DNA of 64,000 bases from CAWAHD01 sp963781785 (lineage in GTDB: Bacteria; Planctomycetota; Planctomycetia; Isosphaerales; Isosphaeraceae). Below are positions 39,546-48,716 of the stretch, piece by piece (position 1 is the stretch's first letter; each line of letters starts with the position of its first letter). The translations under genes were made by a program, and so were the position numbers. Under the pieces are notes generated by a model. It worked only from the letters and a program-made list of their open reading frames with translations. It ran no database searches and was not told the origin of the DNA. The DNA is taken from positions 3,410,001 to 3,474,000 of the forward strand of contig CAWAHD010000005.1 of NCBI GenBank assembly GCA_963781785.1, given 5' to 3'.

Positions 39546-39899
39546 TCAACCGTTTGATTTACCGGCCCTACCGCTGGCCCCGGAGCTGTTTGGCGCTGCT
39601 TCCTCGGACACCTTGAGCCGCCGATCGAGCACTCGAGCCAGTGCATCCAGCCGCTTCAGTGAATCCATGGGTGGGGATTGCGGCTGGGTGACTGTCTCAG
39701 TCGATCCCGTCGGGGATCCCCGATCGATGCGCAGACTCGCGAGAGCGGCCGGTGCCGATTTCTCCTGCGCGGCCAGCCGCTCCTCCTGCTCTCGCTCGCG
39801 CAGGCGAACGAGGGTGCCGTCGATCCAGACGACGACTTTCTCGCGGAAGTCGGCGATCGCCCGCGACAGAGAGTCCACCACGTCGGCGTCACCACTCAT
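39546..39899 (-). CDS. Small acidic/helical protein heading the Che-like operon
   Basis: 117 residues from the ATG at 39899 (GAGG upstream). The helical first half (SLSRAIADFREKVVVWIDGTL, ERLAAQEKS) is followed by a Pro/Ser-rich linker and another helix (SLKRLDALARVLDRRL). No recognised domain. An adaptor or scaffold role is only a guess from the gene order. Confidence 0.5.
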   Translation of the reverse strand: MSGDADVVDSLSRAIADFREKVVVWIDGTLVRLREREQEERLAAQEKSAPAALASLRIDRGSPTGSTETVTQPQSPPMDSLKRLDALARVLDRRLKVSEEAAPNSSGASGRAGKSNG

Positions 39900-39984
39900 G
39901 AGCGGAGCCTCTACGATGCCGTCGATAGTCCGCGAACGCATCCATGCCTCTCGGCACGGGTGAGTCCGCTAGAAGAACACTAGG

Positions 39985-40347
39985 TCAAGCTTCTGGGGGG
40001 CGGGAAGATAACGAGGTGATGTTGCCCCGGCTCGTTTTTGAGGAAAGGTCCTCGGACCTAAGGGACCGGTATGAAACAACTTCCCGCGGGCGAAGCATTT
40101 CTGCGTCGGAGGCGGGCTCGATGGCGTAATGTTCGTCCTCGTAGATCGCAACGAGGTCACTGGGTGCATCCAGGTACATCTCCTCTCCGCCCTCGAGTTC
40201 GCCTTCCGCGAGAAGCTGGTGCATGGCTCTCTGCGCTTCCTGAAGCTGCTCGTCGGACTTGATCGAAGCGAGCGGAAAGGCCGTCACAAGCCTCAGGTAA
40301 GAGTCTCGGCCTGCCCCCTTCAAGCGGAACTTCGTCTTCACCGTCAT
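39985..40347 (-). pseudogene. higA: HigA-type antitoxin, truncated before the HTH
   Basis: The first 90 or so residues match the plan of HigA antitoxins paired with HigB: FPLASIKSDEQLQEAQRAMHQLL, GEEMYLDAPSDLVAIYEDEHY and IEPASDAEMLR. In that family an HTH domain should follow EMLR; here the sequence turns into unrelated Ser/Arg-rich residues and stops. The start overlaps the toxin stop (ATGA), preserving the original operon. Confidence 0.6.
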
Positions 40348-40529
40348 GGTCGTTTCCCGTTTGTGGGCCGCTTGGCTGGTGCTGTCTTCTTCCTGGGTAA
40401 CGGAGGACGCTCAAAACATCCGCAGTCGTCCTTCCATCTGTCTTCATCGTATTCGCCGTGGGTCATCGCCTTCAGGACGAAGACCTTCTGGGTGGCGTAG
40501 CGGACGCCGCGTGATGATCCAGCACCCAT
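40344..40529 (-). pseudogene. higB: HigB-type toxin, C-terminal fragment
   Basis: Only the end of a HigB-like mRNA interferase is present: RYATQKVFVLKAMTHGEYDEDRWKDD, followed by a Lys/Pro-rich tail. The N-terminal two thirds of the RelE fold are missing, so it cannot be active. Together with the truncated antitoxin it marks a dead TA module at the border of the polysaccharide patch. Confidence 0.6.
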
Positions 40530-40543
40530 GAGGCACCGCTTCC

Positions 40544-40810
40544 GTGAGTTGTCTCAAAATCCCTCTCCACCAGTGGACGTTCCGCGGCACCGGCGATACC
40601 GTAATCTGGGCTGACCTCGTCCTGAGCCTCGAGACCAACCGTGGTGCTTGGAAGGAACTCCCGTTCCGAGTCGATTTCGGAACCGAAATGGCAACCATGC
40701 CGGCGTTCGATGCCAAATCGCTGGACTCGCCGATCCCGAAGAGGCCGGTGCCGCGCCTTGTCCTGTACGGCCAGGAGGTCCGTTCCAACCTACTCCGGGC
40801 GGCTCTCTGA
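40544..40810 (+). CDS. Retropepsin-like small protein, possibly truncated
   Basis: 88 residues: MSCLKIPLHQWTFRGTGDTV, then PFRVDFGTEMATMPAFDAK, which resembles the D-[ST]-G-T strand and following strand of retropepsin-like aspartic proteases but with DFG instead of DSG. The stop comes soon after. Located between the dead TA module and the first glycosyltransferase. Likely a remnant. Confidence 0.35.
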   Translation: MSCLKIPLHQWTFRGTGDTVIWADLVLSLETNRGAWKELPFRVDFGTEMATMPAFDAKSLDSPIPKRPVPRLVLYGQEVRSNLLRAAL

Positions 40811-40912
40811 ATTGTTGGTGTCGCCGCTCGGGAGTGGCTGGACCGGGAAAGACGAAGCTTCTCGACCGGAGCCTTCTTTGCCGGCGCGAAACGCGAGCTC
40901 AGGCCTGTCACT

Positions 40913-41851
40913 ATGACTATCGGACACGCGAAGATGATTCTCGTCACGACCGGCCACGAACAGTTCCAGTTCGACTACCTCATGAGGCTGGTCAGCCCAG
41001 TCAGGGAGGTGTTCCCGAGCGAGCAGATCGTCGTTCAGTACGGCCATAGCAATTTCGTGCCCACGGGAGAACGGATCGAGGCGGTGCAACTGTTCTCAAC
41101 GGAGAAGTTTCGCGATGCTGTCGGCAGCGCACGGGTCGTCGTATCCCATTGCGGCGAGGGAAACCTCTTGCTCCTTCAGGAACTCGGCACACCTTTCGTA
41201 CTGGTGCCACGGACCAAGCAACGCAGGGAACACGTCGACAATCATCAACTCGAGTTGGTTGATGTCCTGGCGAGGGCCGGATTACCGGTGGCCTTCAGCA
41301 CTGATGACCTACTGAACACTCTGCGGAACCCTCTTTTTGTCAAGTACGAATCTCGCGCTGAGAAGATTGTTGAGGCCATGATCAAGCATGGTCATTTAGG
41401 CGAGCGGATACTTCTGGTCACTTCTAGTGGTGGCCATTTCCAGCTAATGTGGACGCTCGCCCGTTATTGGGAACGGTTCCCACGCCGGCTCTGGGCCACC
41501 TCCGAAAACAAGACGACCCGTACCATGCTGAAGAGGGAAAACGTGGTGTGGGCTCACCATCCGACCATCCGCAATATTCCCAATCTGATCCGAAACAAGG
41601 TCCTCGCGTATCGGACGATTCGGCAATACCGACCGGACGTCATTCTTACTACGGGTGCCGGGGTAGGCGTGCCGTTCCTGATAGTCGGGACATTCATGGG
41701 GTGTGAGACGGCTTTCGTGGAGAGCATGACGCGGGTTTGCGACCTGAGTCTATCCGCCAAGATGCTCCGGGCCACGGGGGCAATTGGAACGCTAGTCGTC
41801 CAGCACCGTGAACTCGGGCTACGATATCCTGAAGCGGTGATCGCTGAGTGA
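40913..41851 (+). CDS. Alg13/Alg14-type (PssE-PssD) fused glycosyltransferase
   Basis: 312 residues made of two halves. The N-terminal half (MILVTTGHEQFQFDYLM, VVSHCGEGNLLLLQELGTPFVLVPR, EHVDNHQLELVDVLARAGLP) is the GT28 C-terminal/Alg13/PssE-like nucleotide-sugar-binding part. The C-terminal half (ILLVTSSGGHFQLMWTL, RPDVILTTGAGVGVPFL) is the Alg14/PssD-like membrane-associated acceptor part. Such pairs add the second sugar in exopolysaccharide lipid-linked intermediates. Here both are in one chain, donor-binding half first. Start at 40913, or the internal ATG at 40934. Confidence 0.8.
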   Translation: MTIGHAKMILVTTGHEQFQFDYLMRLVSPVREVFPSEQIVVQYGHSNFVPTGERIEAVQLFSTEKFRDAVGSARVVVSHCGEGNLLLLQELGTPFVLVPRTKQRREHVDNHQLELVDVLARAGLPVAFSTDDLLNTLRNPLFVKYESRAEKIVEAMIKHGHLGERILLVTSSGGHFQLMWTLARYWERFPRRLWATSENKTTRTMLKRENVVWAHHPTIRNIPNLIRNKVLAYRTIRQYRPDVILTTGAGVGVPFLIVGTFMGCETAFVESMTRVCDLSLSAKMLRATGAIGTLVVQHRELGLRYPEAVIAE

Positions 41852-43266
41852 TCAACAACCCGACGCTGTTCTTGCGGGATGGTCGAAGTGGGAAGGACGC
41901 GAGGAATCGGCCGTGGAAACCCCGGGCTCCTTGGAACAAACAGTTTCGCGTGCTCTCCATTTTTTGGTCCACCTGAAATGGGAGCTCCTTGCGCGATCAT
42001 ACATTACCAGCTCTACGTTCCGATTTCGCTTATGATCTGTTCACATACCGTTTCGCGACGCACTGACATTTTTCGGCGTCGCTTGGACCAGCGAAATGTG
42101 CGGTCGGACCGCGTTGGAGTACAGGCGAAACCACTTCGCCTGAGCGTCCGATACCGTCTTGAATTCGAACCTCTCCGGGACTTCGTCGCGTAATCGACTG
42201 CGAAACGATTCTATAGCTCCCTTCTCTCAGGAGCTTGCCGCGTGATCACTCACCATCGACCGCCCGGGCGCCACCGCGCTCTAGCCAGGCCGATCACAAG
42301 CGCGGTCGCGGCCTGGATCAGTGTCGAGCGCCCGGGCATCGCTAACGTGGAGATCGAGCCGTCCGTGAAAGGCGCCAGTCGATTGCACGCCTTTACACGT
42401 TCTTTTATTACTGCTTACCGCATTCGTGCGCAAGAAGCCCAATTCGGCGTGAAGTTGCCTCCGGTCGGAATGGTCGGTTGCCGCAAAGGGTCGTGGTCCA
42501 AGTAGCTCCGGCCTCTTGCCCCTGCGGACGAAGCCCGCCGCCCGCAACGGCTCAAAGAGTCCAAGTAAACCCTCGAAGAGCTCATGGTTCCGGGCACCAT
42601 GCCCGATCGTGTCGTCGCGGAACACCTGGGCAAGACCCGCAACAGCGTGGCGATCATGCTGCGGGCTCCCTGCCTCAATGCCGTGGAACTTCGGACGCGG
42701 GACGGTCAAGCGCATCCTCAGAGGATCGCTCGCACTAAGAGTATCGTCATATACTGCCGTTCACACTACGCTCTGTCATGACATCTGACTCCAGGCATCA
42801 TGCGAAGCGGTTCTGAGCGCGCCCGAGTAGTCGCCATCGGGATCGTCATCCGGAGTGCGAGGCGCTTGCGCAACGGTTTCCGGCGCGGGGGGCGCCGTCG
42901 GTGTCCCGCGGTTGGGGAGCGCCGCGATATGATTTGTGTATTTATTCGGGCAAGAACATTTTTAGTTACGCATATACCTGTGTCAAAAAGCAACGGATGT
43001 TGACAAAAAAAGACATCCAACGACGTCAGTTGACGAGAAAGTTGACAGAGCCGATGACGCGTTGGTAAAGCTAGCGACATCGAGTTGTCTACAAATGAAT
43101 AGGCGGGCAATAGGCGAGACCATAATAACGAAGTTGGCTTGACCTTGAGGTTTCTTGGCCGTTTGAGCATTACTCTTCAGGCCCGCACGATGGACCTGGA
43201 GAGCCAAGGATGTGACTCGGACCATACGCTGCCGATAGTACCGAGGTTATCCCGCATGTCGACGAC
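41852..43266. other. Gene-poor region with IS and HTH remnants
   Basis: Apart from the IS3 fragment at 42041-42226 I see no intact gene. Around 42584-42665 the plus strand encodes GTMPDRVVAEHLGKTRNSVAIM, resembling an HTH recognition segment of planctomycete element-borne proteins, with no complete frame. From about 42930 to 43130 the DNA is clearly AT-richer than the surroundings. Confidence 0.4.
42041..42226 (-). pseudogene. IS3-family transposase (OrfB) C-terminal remnant
   Basis: The minus-strand frame contains EKGAIESFRSRLRDEVPE, then SDAQAKWFRLYSNAVRPHISL, the standard end of IS3 OrfB integrases (E of DDE in ESF.SRLRDE, YN..RPH motif), and a stop at 42041. The upstream catalytic part is absent. 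Confidence 0.65.
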
Positions 43267-43660
43267 CTGCCAACAGCGCTCGTGGAGCGACGATCGCGCA
43301 GGTTCCGCCGGCGTCTCTGTCCGCGTTGCGCGCGCTCTTCCTATCGTCGCGCATTTGGGCTGCGCGCCTTGCACGACCTCGGCAGGCTGCGGCCGGACCG
43401 CTTCGTGGACCGTCGCCTGGGTTGAGACAGACGACATCGATTGGGCTTTGTGCGACTTCTCAGGCTACACCGACGCCTCGCCCCTTTATCCGCGGCCGAT
43501 CGCTCAGGTTTTTGAGCAACTCACTCACCATGTGTGTGAGTTTCACGTCCTCAAGGAAATGACCAAGGCTGTGCTACGAGTGGTCGGGCGCCTCGGCAAG
43601 CGACTTGCGGCGCAGGCTCCCGCGCTTCCGCGAGGCCGTCCCAAGAACACGGACGAGGCC
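43267..43660 (+). pseudogene. Degenerate transposase fragment upstream of the sugar transferase
   Basis: One frame encodes a zinc-finger-like LCPRCARSSYRRAFGLRALH; in another frame ALCDFSGYTDASPLYPRPIAQVF then HHVCEFHVLKEMTKAVLR and a basic PRGRP tail. These blocks look like the N-terminal and central parts of a planctomycete transposase, with the middle deleted. The second frame is open into the downstream sugar-transferase gene, so translation from it would give a fusion, but the sugar transferase has its own start. Confidence 0.5.
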
Positions 43661-43678
43661 AAAATGGAGAACGCAACC

Positions 43679-44506
43679 ATGAGCCGCGAGATCCCTCAGT
43701 CCGAACAACTCCTGTCGGTGATCGAGGGCGAGGCCATAGAGATTGACCCAGGCGCCTCCACCGTCGCCGGCGCGATGCGGTCCCCAACGATCGAAGGGTC
43801 GGCACGGCTTGAACTCGAGTTACCTGCCCGCAACTTGCGACGACGGTTCATCGCGCTGCTCGCGCAGCGATGCGGATGGGATGAAGCTCCCAGGGCAGGT
43901 TACGTAGCTGCCAAGCGGGTCCTCGACATTGTTCTGGCATCCGTGGCCCTTTGTGTCTTGATGCCGGTTTTCGCGGTCACGGCTCTCTTTATCAAGCTGA
44001 CCGATGGTGGGCCGGTCTTCGTCATACAGCAACGGGTCGGCAAGGATGGTCGGCTGTTCGACTTCTACAAATTCCGGTCGATGATTGTCGGCGCCGAGCG
44101 CTTGCTCGAAAGCCTTCTGCTCAAAAACGACTACGGCCCATCCATGCGCAAGACGTTCAAGATGCGTCGCGACCCGCGGGTTACCTGGGTTGGCCGGATC
44201 ATCCGGAAAACCAGCATCGACGAGTTGCCACAACTCTTAAATGTGCTAAAGGGCGATATGAGTATTGTCGGCCCGCGGCCGGCCCTGCCCGAGGAGGTTG
44301 CACACTACAGCGAGAACGAGCGGGGCCGCCTGGCGATCCTGCCGGGGCTGACCTGTTACTGGCAAGTCAAGGGCCGGGCACTACTGTCTTTTGATCAACA
44401 GGTCAAACTGGATCTCGAATACATGCAAAGGCAAAGCCTCCTGACGGACATCGTGATCATCCTCCGCACGGTCCCCGCGGTGCTGTCTGGCCACGGCGCC
44501 TACTAG
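43679..44506 (+). CDS. Undecaprenyl-phosphate sugar phosphotransferase (bacterial sugar transferase family)
   Basis: 275 residues from the ATG at 43679, which has GGAGA nine bases upstream. A single membrane helix (RVLDIVLASVALCVLMPVF) is followed by the catalytic region: QQRVGKDGRLFDFYKFRSM, RKTSIDELPQLLNVLKGDMS, VGPRPALP, PGLTCYWQVKGR. It transfers a sugar phosphate to the lipid carrier and starts exopolysaccharide repeat synthesis at the cytoplasmic face. It lacks the extra N-terminal helices of WbaP, so it is of the short type. The family-typical C-terminus (VPAVLSGHGAY) is intact. Confidence 0.9.
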   Translation: MSREIPQSEQLLSVIEGEAIEIDPGASTVAGAMRSPTIEGSARLELELPARNLRRRFIALLAQRCGWDEAPRAGYVAAKRVLDIVLASVALCVLMPVFAVTALFIKLTDGGPVFVIQQRVGKDGRLFDFYKFRSMIVGAERLLESLLLKNDYGPSMRKTFKMRRDPRVTWVGRIIRKTSIDELPQLLNVLKGDMSIVGPRPALPEEVAHYSENERGRLAILPGLTCYWQVKGRALLSFDQQVKLDLEYMQRQSLLTDIVIILRTVPAVLSGHGAY

Positions 44507-44649
44507 GGAGCGAGAACTTTGCGCCGTTTGAGTCGGAGATTCCGCCGAAGGACGGATGCCCCTCGGGGGAAGTGACACGCGCTAGAGCCTATGTGGCCAA
44601 TCCTTGTGCCTCACGCGACGGCAGATACATCGCTCATATACAAATCATT

Positions 44650-45858
44650 ATGTTATACAAACAACCACTCAATGTGTCCGTTATCGGGGCGACAGGCCGT
44701 CAGGGCCGGAGACGGTCCGACGCTGTCACACGGGTCCGTGGGCTCAGACTGCATTGTCTCGCGGACCTTCCAGTGGTCAGCGAGACACTGGGCGCTATGG
44801 CCCAACGCTACGGCTGCCGCAGCACGACATGGTGGGAGGAGGCAGTCGAAGATGAGGGCAGTGATATTATCCTGGTCTGCACACCAAATTGCCAACATGC
44901 GCCGATGGCGGTGCATGCGGTCGAGCACAACAAGCACGTGCTTGTGGAGAAACCTTTGTCCGACTCGCTTGATGATGCAGCAAGAATAGTCACGGCTGCT
45001 CGCCTCTCCGGGAGGTTGGTCAAGACCGGGTTCAACTATACATATCGTGAGCCTATCAGGCGGGCATTGCAGTACCTCTACAACGGAGAGATCGGCAATC
45101 TAACCACCATTCGCGCGACCATCGGACATACCCAGTTCATCGATCAATCCGGTGGGAGCTCCTGGTTCTGCAACCCCGACGTAGCAGGGCGTGGTGCGAT
45201 GCTAGACTTGGGAATCCACATGGTGCATCTAGCCAATTTAGCGCTCGCGCTTCACGATGACGAGTTTCACACAGTGGTGGGACACACAGTGACAGGACGC
45301 GTTATACGTCCGGGCGGTACGGGGAGCGTTATCGAGGAAGAATGCGCGGCGATCTTCCGCTCGAGCGAGGGCCGCCTATTCTCACTCCACGCCTCTTGGG
45401 TGGATCACCGTGCGTTCACGGGGGGCCGTTTTGAGATACTGGGCGACGGGGGCCGTATCGAGGTTGATCTTGCAGCTCAGTCCACCCGGCTAGTCCGCCA
45501 CAAAACCGGGACTCTGTGTGAAGACGTGGCGCAATTCGAGTACACCGACCCAGACCCCTGCTGGGCGGCCGAAATTCAGGCATTTATGGAGGCAATCCAG
45601 AAAGGCAAGCCACTCGAAGGTGACGGCGAGGCGGGCTTGAGAGCTCAGCAAATGGTATTCGCAGCTTACGAATCGGCCCGAAAGGGCGGGCAACCTGTTC
45701 GATTGGACAGTCCAGAGCTTTTATCTGCGACGAACGGGCGCATCCCTGACGCTCTCGCAGGCTCGCTGCGGCGATCCCTCGCTCATTCGCGACGAGTGGG
45801 ATCAGATGAGCCGAACCAGAAGCAGCTCCTGCTGAACGGAGTGCCCCCGATCGAATAG
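44650..45858 (+). CDS. Gfo/Idh/MocA-family sugar oxidoreductase
   Basis: 402 residues. Rossmann nucleotide-binding start (VSVIGATGRQG), VCTPNCQHAPMAVHAVEHNKHV, EKPLS lysine motif, and GAMLDLGIHMVHLA with the His pair typical of the family. Immediately upstream of a DegT aminotransferase, as in pathways that oxidise a UDP-sugar (often UDP-GlcNAcA) at C3 and then aminate it. Base composition is lower in GC than the core genes, suggesting horizontal acquisition. ATG 44650. Confidence 0.8.
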   Translation: MLYKQPLNVSVIGATGRQGRRRSDAVTRVRGLRLHCLADLPVVSETLGAMAQRYGCRSTTWWEEAVEDEGSDIILVCTPNCQHAPMAVHAVEHNKHVLVEKPLSDSLDDAARIVTAARLSGRLVKTGFNYTYREPIRRALQYLYNGEIGNLTTIRATIGHTQFIDQSGGSSWFCNPDVAGRGAMLDLGIHMVHLANLALALHDDEFHTVVGHTVTGRVIRPGGTGSVIEEECAAIFRSSEGRLFSLHASWVDHRAFTGGRFEILGDGGRIEVDLAAQSTRLVRHKTGTLCEDVAQFEYTDPDPCWAAEIQAFMEAIQKGKPLEGDGEAGLRAQQMVFAAYESARKGGQPVRLDSPELLSATNGRIPDALAGSLRRSLAHSRRVGSDEPNQKQLLLNGVPPIE

Positions 45859-45964
45859 AGCTGAGGCCGAAGTCCCGGGATGAGCATCGGCTATCCGCGT
45901 CACGTACGTTGTCGGTCTGCTAGACGAGGGAGAGAAACGTTACCAGCGGAACCGGGATTCGAGT

Positions 45965-47087
45965 ATGGTTATCCCATTCTTTGATACCAAGTTGCAAAAC
46001 CGGTTGATCTACGCCGATTTGCAGGCGGCCGTCGATCAAGTCGTTAACACGGGGGACTTCATCCTTGGCCACGCGGTCGAGATGTTTGAGCGGGACTTCG
46101 CCTCCTACGTGGGCTGCGGGCACTGCATCGGCGTCAATAGCGGCACCTCTGCCTTACATTTGGCCCTTTTGGGCTGTGACGTTGGTTCTGGCGATGAGGT
46201 GATTACCACCCCCCTCACTTGGATCAGTACTGCATGGGCGATCAGTTACGTCGGTGCCCGCCCAGTTTTCGTGGACATTGATCCCGCGACATACACGCTC
46301 GATCCTCATGCGGTCGAACGGGCGATCACGCCAAAGACCAGGGCTATTTTGCCCGTACATTTGTACGGTCAGGCTGCGGACATCAGCGCTCTATCTCGGT
46401 TGGCGGAGACCTACGGACTTTCCCTGATCGAAGATGCGGCCCAGGCGGCACGGAGCAGTTTACAACGACCGCCGAGTAGGTTCTTTCGGGAAGGCGGGCT
46501 GTTTCAGTTTCTACCCCAGCAAGAACCTCGGAGCCTTCGGCGAGGCCGGGGCGGTAACAACCGATGACGGCGCCCTGGCTGACCGTATCCGGCGCCTCCG
46601 AGACCATGGTCAGCAGGGCCGGAACAACCACGTCGAGATCGGCTACAACGCACGGATGGAAGGACTTCAGGGTGCTGTACTTCGTGTGAAGCTTCGATAC
46701 CTCGATGCTTGGAACGCCGCGCGAAAACGACATGCCCAGCGGTACAAGGACCGACTCGCTGATGTTCTCGAGTTGGTCCTCCCGTTCACGCCGCGACCGG
46801 AGGTCCATGTGTGGCATCTGTTTGTCGTTCGCCTACGAGACCGGGATGAGGTACGGAATCGATTGAAGCAAGGAGGAGTGGAGACGAAGGTGCACTATCC
46901 AACACTTGTTCCGAGGCAGCCAGCATACGCGTTTCTCGGGCACACGAGTGGCGATTTTCCGATCGCTGAGCAGGTCGCTTCCCACTGCTTGTCGCTTCCC
47001 TTGTACCCCGAGCTAACTGATAATGAGATCGATTACACGATTGATCAGTTGAAAGCTTGCTGTGCGAGGGATTGGATTTGTGCGTAA
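45965..47087 (+). CDS. DegT/DnrJ/EryC1/StrS-family sugar aminotransferase (one frame break)
   Basis: PLP-dependent enzyme of about 374 residues. VGCGHCIGVNSGTSALHLAL, GDEVITTPLTWISTAWAI, LIEDAAQA (PLP-binding Asp), and the PLP lysine in FSFYPSKNLGAFGEAG. The frame breaks at 46443-46451: the GCGG tract has one extra base relative to the expected QAHGAVYNDRRVG, or has lost one CG. The C-terminus (YNARMEGLQGAVLRVKLRYLD, LPLYPELTDNEIDYTI) is family-typical. Works with the dehydrogenase upstream to make an amino sugar for the polysaccharide. Confidence 0.85.
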
Positions 47088-47365
47088 GCATGATGCAACT
47101 CGAGGCGAGTCGCCGGCAATCGCGACATGCACCGCCCGGCAAGGATCTCTCCGAATAAGTACATGTCGGATCGACACTTTTCAATTTATTTGATGAATGA
47201 CGTAGGGTTCGCGGCGGAAGTCCGGCGTCCGATCGACAGTAGGATTGGAGACATCGAAGCCGTCGAGTTGCCCGATCGCACTCGGGATTCAGTCATCATC
47301 GAAGCCGCGAAGCATCGGGTCTGACCGACCGCGGTGTTGCCACCGTTGGAGGTGTTCAGGCGTCA

Positions 47366-48716
47366 TTATTTGTTATTTATGCCTCCCTTTCCCGGCCTGT
47401 TCGATTTGGATGTGATAGCTGCCCTTCTGTCGCTCGCGAAGGTGGAAGTTGGGACATCGGCGCGACCCGCTGCATGGCGAAACAGATCGGCGAGCTTCTT
47501 GGCCTCGGTTTCGACGTTGTGATATTCCGCAACCTTCATGAAGCCAGCTCGCCCCATCTCCGCTAGTTGCTCGGGGAGCGCCTCGAGGCAATGGCGCACT
47601 GCAACTGCCAGTTTCTCGACCGAGCCGGCCGGCACGAGCCAACCCGTCACACCGGGCTCAACGAGTTCTGGGATGCCAGCAACATGCGTGCTGATCACCG
47701 GACGCCTCAGTGCCATCGCTTCGATGAGGACCACGGGTAACCCTTCGGCGAAGCTGGGAAGGACCATGGCACGCGCGTCGCGGACCAGCTCTCGTACTGA
47801 GGCATTGCTCTGCCAGCCGACGAGGTGCACGTGGCGGTCCAAGTCAAAATGATGGACCATCTGTTCGATCTGGGGTCGCAGTGGTCCATCACCCACGATG
47901 GTCAGCTCGAATTCCATCCCTTCCGTCCGGAGCCGCCATGTCGCTTCGATGAGAATCATGAGTCCCTTCTGCTCGACCAGGCGTCCGACGCAGACCAGTC
48001 GTCGATTCGCAGGCGGGGACGTGATCGGTGCGTCCAAGAAAAGCGCGTCGACGCCGCAACGAACGACTTGAATTTTGGCCCATTCGCTGTACGGGACGCA
48101 GCGAAAGAGTTGACTCCGTGCAAACTCGCTGATGGCGACCACGAAGGATGCCCGGCGAATCTTCTCGTCTAATCCGACCGCCTTCAGTGCATCGAATTCT
48201 TCAGGTCCATGCACCGTGAAGCTAAAGGGAGGTCCCCCCAGAAGCCGGCAAAGTAGCGCGGCGGTTGTCGCGTGCGTACCGAAATGGACATGGACGTGCT
48301 CGATTGCGTCCCGTCGGCACCACGAGAGCAAGACGCACGCTTCGGCGAAGTAACACAAGTGCCGGAAAACACCTCGGTCCGAGCGCGCCGAGAACCAAAG
48401 CGCCCGTCGCATGGTATGGACGAAAGATACAGGCCGCGTCATCGCGGCCCAGAGCACGTCCCCGAGCGCCCTGAAGGCGCGTAACTTCGACCACCACCCG
48501 CGTCTTCTGCTGTTCGGCCGCGTCCATCGCATCGACGTGTCGCCCGCTCCATCTTCGCAGCGAGTATCGCTCGACGTTTATCCCGGCCACTTCCAGCGCG
48601 GCGAGTTCGCGTCGGATGAAACTCTGGCTGATCAAGGGATAAATCGCTGCCAGGTAGGCAACTTGAGGCGGAGGCCTATCGCCATTGTTGGAAGCGGGAT
48701 GTTCGGAGGAATGCAT
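47366..48716 (-). CDS. GT4 (group 1) glycosyltransferase (one frame break)
   Basis: About 450 residues. The N-terminal acceptor domain begins AYLAAIYPLISQSFIRRELA, a typical GT4 first strand, and includes HVHFGTHATTAALLCRLLG and FTVHGPEEFD. The C-terminal donor domain has VCVGRLVEQKGLMILIEA, ELTIVGDGPLRPQIE, and the EX7E motif in SFAEGLPVVLIEAM. The frame breaks at 48475-48482; one CG gained gives VEVTRAFRALGDVLW. ATG 48716 lacks a good ribosome site; TTG 48734 is the alternative. Points the opposite way to the other EPS genes. Confidence 0.8.
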
